Assembly (NCBI RefSeq): GCF_022605725.1
Contig: NC_065550.1
Location: forward strand, 1,426,001 to 1,490,000
Source: Anthonomus grandis grandis
Lineage: Eukaryota; Arthropoda; Insecta; Coleoptera; Curculionidae
Reading direction: 5' to 3'
DNA length: 64,000 nucleotides
The translations under genes and the position numbers were made by a program. Each line of letters opens with the position of its first letter. The stretch's first letter is position 1. Shown here piece after piece: positions 44,241 through 54,471 of the stretch. The notes under the pieces were generated by a model. The model worked only from the letters and a program-made list of their open reading frames with translations, had not been told where the DNA came from and did no database searches.

Positions 44241-46207
44241 ATCGCTAGGATTCCATGCAACACTGTATTTCCTTCATCTCATTATATAGGAAGAATTTTC
44301 AGAAGAGCAAATTTTAATGCTTTTTCTTCTACTACAGCTTTGGTTAATTGGAATGCAGTTGTAATGGCTCCTGACCCGTTTACTTTGTTATTTCATGTGC
44401 TATGTGATAAGATCAATCAGTGTTTTCCTAAAAAGAGGCTTAAAATGAAAAATAGAAAACCATGGGTCACAGCAGGCCTCAGAACTTCAGCTAAAAACCT
44501 CCGTTTTTTGGCTAAGTTGTGCAAGTTTACAACTAATGCAAACATTATTCTTTATCATCAGAAATATCGTAGTCTATACAGAAAGACGATAAAAGCAGCA
44601 AAGGTTAAATATTTTAGTGACCGCTTGAATATGTCCTCGAATAGGCAGAGAGAATGTTGGTCAATTATAAATGACTTCAGGCATTCTCACAAGAAAGTTT
44701 CAGAACCAGAAGTAAGACCAAATAGTTTAAATGATTATTACTGTAATATTCCTCATTTATTGCTCAAGGATGTGAATACTAATATTGATCCTTTGCATTA
44801 TATTCAACAAGTGTCAGTTCAATATTCTTTTTTCTTTTATCCTGTTAGCCTTACTGACGTTAGAGATGCAATTAAAAGCTTAAAAAAACATAAATCAGTT
44901 GGAGCTGATGGGATATCATCAAAATTACTACTCCTTTTGCCTGACTCAGCATTGAATGCCTTAGCTTGTGCCATAAACAATTCCTTTCATAATGGCATCT
45001 TTCCAGCATGTTTGAAAATAGGCAGTGGTTATCCCTCTTTATAAGGGTGAAGATTTGAGTGAGCCTTGTAATTTCCGTCCAATTTCTATATTATCTACCC
45101 TCTCCAAGATAGTTGAAAAACTTGCAAAAATCAGAATTTTATCTTTTCTGCAACATAATTGCATTTTATCTGCAAATCAGTTTGGATTTCAAACGGGAAA
45201 AGGGACTCATGACGCTGTTTTCGGCTTTTTGGAGAGTGTTTATGTGTCCTTAAATTCTGGAGAGTCCGCGGCGGCAGTGTTTTTCGATTTATCCAAGGCA
45301 TTTGATTGTGTAGATCATGGAATACTGCTGTCTAAGCTCAATAATTATGGCTTTAGAGGTGTGGCATTGCAATGGCTGGAATCCTATCTGTCTAATCGTA
45401 CCCAAAGAGTTGCAGTATCTGAATGTTTAATCGATTCCAGATCCCTTAAAACTGGAGTACCTCAGGGTTCCGTGTTAGGACCACTATTATTTTTGCTCTA
45501 TGTAAATGATTTGGGTTCATTAAAACTGCAGGGCAAAGTGGTTCAGTTTGCAGATGATACCACCATTTTATGGAATCATAGAGATTCTGATAAAGTTGGA
45601 GCCAAGGTTTTTAAGGATCTTAAGATTTTATCGGAGTGGTGTGCTGCAAACAGGCTTGTATTTAATGTGGGCAAAACCTTTATTATAGGACTTAAGTGTG
45701 ACGTTCAGGGCCTTATGTTTAGTGAAACTTCCCCCTTGCAAAATAAAGAAAGCTGTAAGTTCCTTAGTATTACCATTGATGGTCGCCTTTGCTTCGAAGA
45801 TCATATCCTAAATCTTGCAAATTATCCTCTGGATGCTTTGCAGTAAGAATGGCGGGGCATGAGCTAGGAGGGGCAGTTGCACGTTCAATGTACTTTTCTC
45901 TTATTCAGTCCTATCTTCGTTATGGCTTGCCATTTTTGGGTTTAAGCAACAAGGGATTATTAAACATAATTTTTGTGATTCAAAAAAAAGCAGTTAGATA
46001 CTTATGTTCCGCTGGGTTAAGTTACCAATCCCTACATCCTCCCTCACCAAGAACTCACTTATATACCTTAGCAAAAAAATTTACAACCATGTTCCTCTAT
46101 GTATCAGACAAATTTTAGAAATTAAGAAATTCAAAAAGAAATTAAAATCACTTTTATTATCCAGGGCATATTATAGCCTTGACGATTGTTTTAATGATAC
46201 CTTTTGA
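44193..46207 (+). pseudogene. LINE RT and C-terminal domain
   Basis: 44193-45044 holds the linker and fingers (KSLKKHKSVGADGISSKLLL). 45025-45846 holds the RT core: NFRPISILSTLSKIVEKL, QFGFQTGKGTHDAV, VFFDLSKAFDCVDHGILL, TGVPQGSVLGPLLFLLYV and QFADDTTILWNH. 45789-46118 and 46004-46207 continue the C-terminal region (YLRYGLPFLG, IQKKAVRYL). Frameshifts prevent a single protein. Confidence 0.75.
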
Positions 46208-46522
46208 CCTGTGCTTTGACATCATTTTAGTGTTTTAGTTTGTTTCCTATTAAATATTTTAATTTACTTCCTCTAAATTTTGTTTTATTGACAGCTTTAC
46301 TTATTTTTTAATCAAATTTATTAAAAAGATGCTTTTTTTTATTTTTTCAATCTGTTTTATTATAATTAATTATGTGTATAAATTTTATGGTAAAATGTTT
46401 TAGTTGTTATGTTTGTTTGAAATTTAAAGTGAATTTGGATTTTTTTAGTTTTTAGGATGCTTGTACACAAGATTTTGTTGTCTTACGTAATATAGCACAT
46501 TTTCTTTCTTTCTTTCTTTCTA

Positions 46523-47102
46523 AGTGGAAAAACAACAGACAATATTGTGAGGGAAAGGGGTACGCCAGGATTATAGTCTTTTAGTTATAATAAAATAAGT
46601 ATTTTTTTTTTTAAACCGGACGCCTACCATATTAATACATTTTTTAATGCTACCCGATATTCCACGTATTTTGATGTTTTGCCTACTTTTATTCAGCTGT
46701 TTTTTACGTAATTTTCGTCCTCTTCCACATATCGACCGCGTCAATTTTCATAAAATGTTTGCTTAGAAAAAGCAGTTTTTTTTATAAACCCATGCACTCC
46801 TTGAGAAGTATAATAATATGATATATTATGTATCACTACAAAACAGAGCTAATTTTATAAAGCAATAAAATAAATAGTATTCACGAAGGTCAATGACCCG
46901 TAAAGTAAACAAAAATCTATCAGCATTTGACATCAAAGATGCCAAGATTGTATCTTGTTTTCCTTGCATCCCAAGCCTAATTCATAGTCCTAATTATATT
47001 ATCCTTTTTGTTTATTAAGCTTTATAATTTATTATCTAATTGATCTTCTTAATTACGCCAGTTACGAAAATTCCCGAGTTAGCTATATCTACCTAGAATT
47101 TT
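46523..47102. other. Non-coding stretch downstream of the orphan exon
   Basis: AT-rich. If the exon at 47109-47213 belongs to a gene on the minus strand, further exons should lie here or beyond. None could be identified; possible acceptors lead quickly into stops. Confidence 0.35.
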
Positions 47103-47108
47103 ACTTAC

Positions 47109-47213
47109 CTTGACATCTTCTTTTGACCTAAATTTAGTCATAATACATTGAATACCTTCCTCAATTATTGCGTTATACTCGTAGTTTTTCGGTAGATCAC
47201 CTAAATCACGCAT
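47109..47213 (-). CDS. Orphan first coding exon, unknown protein
   Basis: The minus strand has ATG at 47213 followed by 35 codons (starts MRDLGDLPKNYEYNAIIEEG, ends FRSKEDVK). It ends with a consensus splice donor AAG/GTAAGT at 47109/47108 in phase 0. Codon content is unlike the surrounding AT-rich repeats and there are no stops. I do not recognise the protein. The downstream exons are not seen. An AACACGTGTT palindrome lies about 35 bp upstream of the ATG. It could be the start of a host gene, or chance. Confidence 0.4.
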
Positions 47214-48073
47214 TTTTTATTTTATGTACTATCTACTTTCGGAAAACACGTGTTACTTGTTCACAGCCTTGAATTTGAAAGCCAAATAAATGATTAAAAA
47301 TTAAAAGACAAATTACAACACAAAAGATAAATAACAGATGTGTCGTCATTATATGTCAGGTATTTAGCTAACGATGCTCGGGCGCAGCCGAAATATCTCG
47401 AGTCCATAACGCGTCGGGTATTTACGAATATGCGCCCCGGTTTGCCCTAGGATAGCTACGCCTCTGGAGTGACCAAGATCAAAAGGACACAACCACTATA
47501 AAAATGGCGACCAGCAGTGGTAATTTTTGAGTATCGTGGCCATATGCATTAGCAGTCCAGGTATATTTATTAAGCCAATAGAATATCGGAATATCATTCA
47601 TGCGTATTGACGAGCTTGTCACTAAGAGATGGATAAAGTTTCATTACTTTTGGTTTATCCTTTTCTTGACTGCAATAATTACTCCTACTGCTTATGGAAT
47701 CTTATCAGTATTGAATTTATTGGTTTGAGTTAGCTTCACGATAAAAAAATAATTTTTCATTAATGAATTAGTTTTCAGCTTACACGATAAATAAAATATA
47801 ATTTTATTGTCTTTATATGTATATTTAATTTAAAAAGAATATAATAATATCTCGCATTCTGCTTCATTGGAGATTCTAGACAATATGGTAGTAAATTTAC
47901 AATTTTAGGTCTTAAATCCTATTTCACTTAAAAAATTACATTGTTTTGTTCTAACAAGTTTTATGTGCAGAATAGTGTATCATCTAAATATTTACATGCT
48001 TTTTTCCTATGTTATCATCATTTCTCTATTGTAAACCACTTTAGTGAAAAAACTCTTTAAGTTAGTAAATATT
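47214..48073. other. Spacer between orphan exon and P450 3' end
   Basis: No feature supported apart from the presumed 5' flank of the orphan exon. The P450 3' UTR should lie at the right-hand end (below 48074). No clear AATAAA placement can be chosen among several AT-rich candidates. Confidence 0.35.
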
Positions 48074-48475
48074 TTACTTTCTAGACTCAATTTTTATGTG
48101 CACGCCATTCTGAGGCCTTAAAACGATATCCGCGTAATACCGTAAATCCTCAGGATGCTCTTGGCATTTAACGTTGTACTTTCTCAAGATATATGATAAC
48201 AAAGTCTTCACGTTTCGTATGGCGAATTTCTGACCTATAATAAAAGAAGATAAAAATGAATTTTGAACCAATAAAATCTTGACAAAGTCGTTTACCCAAG
48301 CAGTTTCTTGCTCCAGCACTAAATGGAGCATAAGCATATGGATGCCTTTCTGCAGAATTTTCTGGAAGAAACCTATCAGGATCAAATTTGTATGGCTCTG
48401 GATAATGGTCTGGGTCATGATGCAAGTCAAAAAGATCAATAATCACATTAACACCTTTTGGAATTAGTACTCCAT
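48074..48475 (-). CDS. Cytochrome P450 (CYP4-like), last two exons
   Basis: Exon A is 48475-48296, entered by an acceptor TTTTTTTTCAG, phase 1. It encodes GVLIPKGVNVIIDLFDLHHD, PEPYKFDPDRFLPEN (the P-E-R-F-like segment) and YAPFSAGARNCLG, the heme-binding signature F-x-x-G-x-R-x-C-x-G with the axial Cys. A 61-bp GT-AG intron (48295-48235) falls within the last Gly codon. The final exon 48234-48074 gives QKFAIRNVKTLLSYILRKYN and ends IKIESRK. P450s of this family are microsomal monooxygenases. The remaining about 430 N-terminal residues are not found upstream; that region is occupied by mariner elements. Confidence 0.85.
48235..48295 (-). other. Short intron in the P450 gene
   Basis: 61 bp, GTAAAC...TTATAG. 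Splicing restores LGQKFA directly after the heme-binding Cys, matching the standard CYP4 sequence. Confidence 0.85.
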
Positions 48476-48755
48476 CTGAAAAAAATATGATTGTTTTAAT
48501 CTTTAATATTATTTAATTTATCTTGAAAAATTCATTGGTTAGCCATACGTCATCCCCTCACTCCCCCCGAGAGCCTCCGTGTTAATTTTTTTAAATAGAA
48601 AGAGAGGTCGAGTGATATCTCTATCTATATATTCTTCAAAAGTTCAAATCTTGCAATTTTGTTTGCATAAATTTTCTTTTTATCTAATTTTTCAAAAATT
48701 CTAGTTATTTTGATAAAAACCTCTAAATATGCAGTAAATACCTGCATATTTCGAC
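48476..48755. other. Start of P450 upstream intron or flank
   Basis: Begins with the acceptor and pyrimidine-rich tract of P450 exon A. No other exon recognised before mariner sequence starts near 48700-48760. Confidence 0.4.
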
Positions 48756-48758
48756 GCT

Positions 48759-49082
48759 TTGGTTGACCAAATATTTAAGAAACAGGTCAGTACAAAACAG
48801 AAAAAAGGAAGTTCAGCATCCAGTGATGTGAGAGAAAGTGCAGTGTTGGATCATGTTGAAGTAGAACCTAATACATTTGCTCGAAAAATTGCTACCGCAT
48901 TTGGCGTCTCTAAGCAAACCATTCATAAAATTTTAAAATCACACAAATATCATTCCTACAAAATTAAACTAGTACATGAGCTAAATACAGATGATTTTAA
49001 TCGTCGTGTACAATTTTGTGAGTACTTTAGTGATATTAGGCTAAATTGTGAGAGAAATTTGCTATACAATGTTTCTTTCTGA
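48759..49082 (+). pseudogene. Old mariner transposase, N-terminal part
   Basis: 107-codon frame containing the helix-turn-helix (residues about 40-60) and the connector to the catalytic domain (HKYHSYKIKLVHELN). It ends at 49080-49082 (…YNVSF, stop). The region where the first catalytic Asp belongs (DESLSFTW-like, about 49083-49110) lies after the stop. Confidence 0.55.
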
Positions 49083-49170
49083 GATGAGTCTCTTTCATTT
49101 ACATGGTGAATTCAAGACACAGGTGTCGATACTGGAGCGAAACTAATCCTTCTTTATTTCGAGAAACATA

Positions 49171-50988
49171 CAGTGTGGTGACTTTAACTGGAATAAATTC
49201 AGTTAAAACTAATCAAATTTTATCTCGCAAAATTTCTGAGACCCGTCGATTTTTGTTAATTTTTTTTCACATTTCAAGATAGTTTTTGTATTTTTTCACC
49301 TACAAGGGGGGTCCAAATTAACCCCAACTTTTTTTTTTAAATGGAAATCCACTTTTTTAAACTCTCATTGAAAAGAGCCCTTTTTCTTGATTAAATTTCC
49401 CTATTTACTTTTGTGCTTATCTAAAGGAGAAATACTAAAAAAAAAACATTAAATCATTAAAAGTTGCGTTTAATGTATAAGATGCTCAAAATGAGCACCA
49501 TTTACTTGTTGGGAAAGCCCAAGACGATAATAAAATTCGTTTCTGACATTTTCTAACACTTCTGGAGATATTTGTTGGATTTCTAATACGTTCTTTGAGT
49601 TCGTCTAGGTTTCGTGGTTTGCTCATATAAATTTGACTTTTCAAATGTCCCCACAGAAAAAAATAAAGTGGGGTGAGATCGGGAGAACGTGCCGGCCACT
49701 CGATTGCACCCCTTCTACCAATCCATCTGTTTGGAAAATTGTCATCTAAATACTGGCGTATATTACGGGCATAATGTGGAGGAGCACCATCTTGTTGCAT
49801 CCAGATTCTTTCATCATACAAATCTGGATCGAACTGACTCGGATATAAGGCACGTAAGACTGGAACTAGTTCATGTTCAAGAAATTCTAGATATCTTTCC
49901 CTAGTTAAAGTATCATTGAAGAATATGGGCCTTATAACTTGCCTGTCAATTATGCCAGCCCAAACATTAGTTTTCTGGGGATATTGTGTATTAGTTTCTC
50001 TTACCCAGTGTGGTTTCTCGTCAGACCAGTAGCGACAGTTCTGCTTATTAACATGGCCATTTAGGGTGAATGTAGCCTCATCAGAAAAAAGGATCCACTC
50101 CGAAGATATGCGATTTTCGTCAATGGCGTTCATCATTAATTCACAGAACTGAATTCTGCGATCTGGATCGTCTTCCAATAACTCTTGAACGGGTTGCATT
50201 TTATAAGGTCGTTTGTTTGCACTTTTTAAAATTTTTAGCACAGATTTATGATGAATAGAGTTTTCGCGAGCTACTCTTCTGGCTGCAGTTACCGGATTTT
50301 CTTCCATCGCTAACAATACATTTAATTGGGTGTTTTCATCGATTTTAGAAGACCTTTGTCTTGAAACATCCCTCACGTGCCCAACTTCTCGAAATCTGCT
50401 TTCAATTTTAGTAACCGTACCTTGGTTAATAGGTGGCAAATCTGGATATTTCTGCCTGAATAAGTGGACAACCTCTAGCTGAGTACGACTTCTGTCCCCA
50501 TAAGCAATCATCATTAAGATTTCAATCTTGTGGGATTCGGATAAATAAGGCATTTTTTCAATATAAGTTAACTTATTTAACAACTGGTTGAAATTCACTT
50601 TAACAGTGACACTACAACAATGTCAGGAAATGTCTCGATACCAATAAAATAAACAAACACGCCAAAAATTTACCAACACAAAATATTTCGAGACTTTTAA
50701 TAATTTAATGTTTTTTTTTTCGTATTTCTCCTTTACATAATCACAAAAGTAAATAGAGCAATTTAGTCAGGAAAAAGGACTCTTTTCAATGAAAGTTTAA
50801 AAAAAGTGGCTTTCCATTTGAAAAAAAAAAGTTGGGGTTAATTTGGACGCCCCCTGTAGGTGAAAAAATACAAAAACTATCTTGAAATGTGAAAAAAATA
50901 AACAAAAATCGACGGGTCTCAGGAATTTTGCGAGATAAAATTTGATTAGTTTTAACTGAATTTATTCCCAGTTAAAGTCACCACACTG
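49171..50988 (-). mobile_element. DD41D mariner element (1818 bp) inserted in an older copy
   Basis: Ends CAGTGTGGTGACTTTAACTG and inverse, with TA at 49169-49170 and 50989-50990. TIRs of about 297 bp (49171-49467 and 50692-50988). One minus-strand transposase gene lies between. The flanking sequence is an older mariner transposase that becomes continuous once this element is removed. Confidence 0.85.
49486..50598 (-). pseudogene. DD41D mariner transposase with third Asp replaced by Tyr
   Basis: 370-codon minus-strand frame from ATG 50598. N-terminal HTH domain (SRTQLEVVHLFRQKYPDLPP), second HTH (AARRVARENSIHHKSVLKIL), first catalytic Asp in ILFSDEATFTLNG, second in WMQQDGAPPHYAR, then RWIGRRGAIEWPARSPDLTP-L-Y-F-F-L-W-G. 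The third catalytic residue, Asp in relatives, is Tyr. Near 49575 a one-base shift replaces the family C-terminus; the other frame reads PEVLENVRNEF and GAHFEHLIH. Two lesions suggest it is inactive. Confidence 0.8.
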
Positions 50989-51624
50989 TATATGCCGCGA
51001 CCTCAAAAACCTAATATATAGGCTGGTATCCTAGGAGATCATATTGCTGGACCTTTTTTTATTATATACAAATCTTAATTCTGAAAATTACTTGGAAATT
51101 CTATAGGACTCAGCTTAATATAACCCTCGTATTTCAGATTTCTAAATATGCTGCTGCCGTTCGTCATTTCTTGAACGGTATATTTCCTAGACGATAGATT
51201 GTCTGGAGAGGTAACATAGAATGGCCTGCTAGATCTCCCGATCTTGCCCCTTTAGATTTTTTTTATGTGGTCATCTAAAAACCAAAGTCTTTACGACAAA
51301 CCCTCTTCCTTAAAAGGGATTGCCAGGCAACTATATATTGTATATACAGATCGTGTTTTCGTTCGTTACTTATAGGAAACCGCATAGAGGCAAAATTTTG
51401 CAACGTCGCGCGTGTACGAGTAACTGCGACAGAGCACCGCCCTGGATGGATGTGTCTGTAAAACCCGCATAGAATTGTAATCTTAAAATGTTTAATTTGC
51501 TTTATTTTTCATAATGAAAATTAAAGTGTTATTCTAATAAAAAATAAAATATCAACTCTGATAAAAATATAATAAATAAACCGAAATAAAACTCTAATAA
51601 ACAAACTTAACAACATATAATTTT

Positions 51625-52364
51625 TTAAATAAAAGGCTCAAATAAACCGCCTTCTTTCGCTAAACAAAACCTATCATAAATGCTATTTCGCACCTTCAAA
51701 AGAGTTTCAGGTAAAATGGAATTGGCACCTTCGACAATTTTATTTCGCAACTCCTCTAAATTTGTTAGCCTACTAAATTCATGCTTATAAATGGTCTGCT
51801 TAAGGTAACCCCACAGATAAAAGTCATTTGGAGACAAATCTGGAGATCTTGGAGGCCATTTAATATCGCCAGTCCCACTAATAGGGCGGTTAGGAAAAGT
51901 CTTTGTTAAAAATTCTTTTACCCTAGCCGCGATATGAGCAGGACAGCCATCTTGCTGAAAATAAACCGATCCCAGGTCTACATCAGATAGGATTTGAATG
52001 GCTGGAAGAACTTAGTTTTGCAGCAACTCAAGGTACTTTTGGGCGTTTAAAGTGCCATTAATAAAAACTGGCCCTATAACATTGTCGCCCAAAATACCCG
52101 CCCAAACATTCAATTTCTGAGGATACTGGGTACGAAACTGAAAACTTCTGTGCTCGTTTTCCTGAGACCAATAACGAACAATGGAAGGATTGTGTTTGCT
52201 ATGTAATGGAAAAGAAAATTGTAACCATATTTAAAACCGTTTTTGCACAAGGAATCGGTCTATTCTCAAATGTCACTGAAAACAAATCTCTACATTGGAC
52301 TGCTGAATTGCCTCCATAAAACCATTTAATTAGTTGAACTCTTTCGGAAGGGGTATAAATAGCC
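51625..52364 (-). pseudogene. Mariner transposase with internal deletion
   Basis: 52364-52206: first HTH region ending CAKTVLNMVTIF. Then, in another frame from about 52200: YWSQENEHRSFQFRTQYPQK, NVWAGILGDNVIGPVFINGT, YFQQDGCPAHIAARVKEFL (second Asp), IKWPPRSPDLSPNDFYLWGY (third Asp, 41 residues apart). The frame stays open in 51837-51625 to GGLFEPFI. One stop near 52015. The first Asp is gone. Confidence 0.65.
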
Positions 52365-52501
52365 ATAGAGAAAAAAACACAAAAATAACGCTCAAAAATT
52401 ATTAATGCAACGTGCAGTAACACAGCAAAGTGAGATCTGCTGACTTCCGGTTCAAAAAATAAAAACGAAAAATTCTGCCGCCTGCAAGCCACAACCAAGC
52501 G

Positions 52502-52553
52502 GTGTTGCTATTATTTGGGTAATAGCTACGTATTACCCAAATAATAGCAACAC
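52502..52553. repeat. Perfect 23-bp inverted repeat with 6-nt loop
   Basis: Arms 52502-52524 and 52531-52553 pair at every position (starting GTGTTGCTATTATTTGGG), with loop GCTACG. Located 14 bp inside the right end of the mariner element at 51347-52567. Confidence 0.85.
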
Positions 52554-52569
52554 GATAACACGATCTGTA

Positions 52570-54389
52570 TAACTATCCTTGTTTCATATACCTACATTAA
52601 TAACATTATTAGCTTGTAAGTTCTGTTAAGCAAATTATGTTTAAAATGTAAAGGTAAATATAAAAGCAATTAACTTCAGGAAATTAGTGAATTTAATTCG
52701 TGACGACAGCTCCCTGAAAATTGCTAAATAAACAGCCATTTTAAATTTTTAAATAAATTGCACGTTGTTGAATTTTAACTGGCTTTACGTATTATTTACT
52801 CGTAGCAAATACATTCTTAAAATTGATTCGGCATTAAATGTTTTTTTTGCCAATTGCTAATATTTGTTTTAATATAAAATGTATTAATTTTTGTTCCCTA
52901 CAATTTTTTAAATTTTTTAATAATTTAAAATGACTGCTAAACTCTCTTAAAACAGCAGGGATATTTCTCTTAGAAATATACTTATTTATTTATTTGGAGG
53001 GATCAGTAAACCCTGACACCACATTTATTGATTTTATAACTAATTTACTAGAAATTGCGATTTTTGCCTGATCACTATTATAAATTCAAGTCGTTGTAAC
53101 TTCTAGGTATGAAATATATACCTGTGTCCGTTAGTTATCACTTATGATTATTGTTTTAAAGAAACAAATAAATTTAATAACCTGAAATACTATAATATCT
53201 AATCTATTAACACTTAGCAATCCAATCTATGAAAAAGGTCTATATTATAATACCTACTTAAATTCCTAAAAAAATGGAAAGAAAATATTATATTTATTGT
53301 GCACATAATTCATACATTCTTTGCTAATTTTTTTGCTGTTTCTTATTCCCTTTAACTCAGGTGGTATAACATTATACATTTTTGGTACAAAAAAAATTAA
53401 TATTTTAGGTTAATACTTTTTAAATGCGATTCGGTTTGGTTTCGTAAACACTTTAGACGTAGTATTAATTAATTAAAATTAAAATAAGTATGGTTTGCAA
53501 CTTATTATAATCCCGTATCTTTTGTAACATTTTAAGCATTATACGTGTTGATGTAAGAGTCCGGTGTTTGATTTATTGGCTCTGACGAACATTTATAAAA
53601 CCAGTGGCATAATTCTTATTATTTAAAAAAATTAAATTAGACTGTTTCTAACAATACAAGTAGGATGATTTTATTCCTCGTGTTAGGTTATTGAAAGACT
53701 AGAATTGTTTTATATTGTTATTTTGTTCACAAATATATCCACTGATTCTTTGTTGAAAATTTTACACACATTTTCAACTATATATCAAAACATATAATAA
53801 TGTAATTTAACTTACCTGTGTTGAATTTTGGAGTAAAAATAAAAAAGGGGAAAGAGGTATATATTATTTTAAGTACAAAAATAACCATGCAAGAAAATAT
53901 TAATAATCTTATACCTAAAACCGCTTTTTAAAAATTTCGAATGGCAACACCGCAAGCAAAAGCTGATATCATTTTGCAAAATGTCATCTCGTTAAAGGGG
54001 TTTGTGTTTACATTCGGCTTCTGTGAAGTTCTATCTTTTCAAAAGTAAATACCGATACTGTCATAACATCATTAAACATAATCTACTATTAAAAAATATT
54101 TCTCATGTAACTATTTATTAACGATGTCACTGGTAAAGATTTCTTGTGTTGGTGGAATCAATAGTGGGATCGAGCGGCGTTGCGATGTTGTTGCCTTTTT
54201 TTTTCTAATATACGTAATTTGCACTAATTTTATTTTGAATATTGACTTGTTTATAGTATCTTATCATATCCTATTTAAAAAAATGCTTTATATTTTATTA
54301 GAGAGGAACAGTAGTAATGTTTTGTGCCTGTCAAAATAAGTGAAAAATTTTATGATATTATTATGAAAATGTAAATATGTTAATTATTT
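52570..54389. other. AT-rich stretch without recognisable genes
   Basis: About 1.8 kb of AT-rich sequence. No P450 exon, RNA gene or terminal repeat was recognised here. Confidence 0.4.
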
Positions 54390-54471
54390 TGGTATTCTGC
54401 AGTTTAGCGGCTTTTGTCAAAACTAACGAAAAATGGTCGGGTTTTTTGCAAAGTGGGTAGATTTCGATATA

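Larger units (their letters stand above)
43590..46522 (+). mobile_element. LINE with endonuclease and RT, (CTTT)n tail
   Basis: ORF2 runs from the first endonuclease motif (ILNIQSLRNKMDEL at about 43608-43650) to a stop at 46205-46207, then about 300 bp of 3' UTR and a CTTT-repeat tail at 46502-46522. Domain order is AP endonuclease, linker, RT and C-terminal region. It is split by frameshifts near 44160, 45030 and 45790, and another near 46080. No ORF1 upstream. The most complete LINE in the window. Confidence 0.8.
48700..51320 (+). mobile_element. Old DD41D mariner copy split by a younger one
   Basis: The left part (48759-49168) and right part (about 50991-51310) read as one transposase on the + strand, interrupted by the element at 49171-50988 at a TA. 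The left part has TFARKIATAFGVSKQTIHKI (helix-turn-helix) and IKLVHELNTDDFNRRVQFCE. The right part has AGILGDHIAGPFF, AAVRHFLNGIFPRR, then NIEWPARSPDLAP. Multiple stops; terminal repeats not recognised. Confidence 0.65.
51347..52567 (-). mobile_element. Internally deleted DD41D mariner (1221 bp)
   Basis: TA-flanked (51345-51346 and 52568-52569) with short TIRs CAGATCGTGTT. The minus strand encodes an N-terminal HTH piece (from MAIYTPSERVQLIKWFYGGN at 52364), then jumps to the middle of the catalytic domain. The helix-turn-helix end and first catalytic Asp are missing. A perfect 23-bp inverted repeat sits just inside the right end. Confidence 0.75.

Noticed and set aside
46600..46780. Possible second exon of the orphan gene at 47109-47213 (ATG...GTGGAAGAGGACG on the minus strand)
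   Set aside because: All phases reach stops within a few codons of the candidate acceptor.
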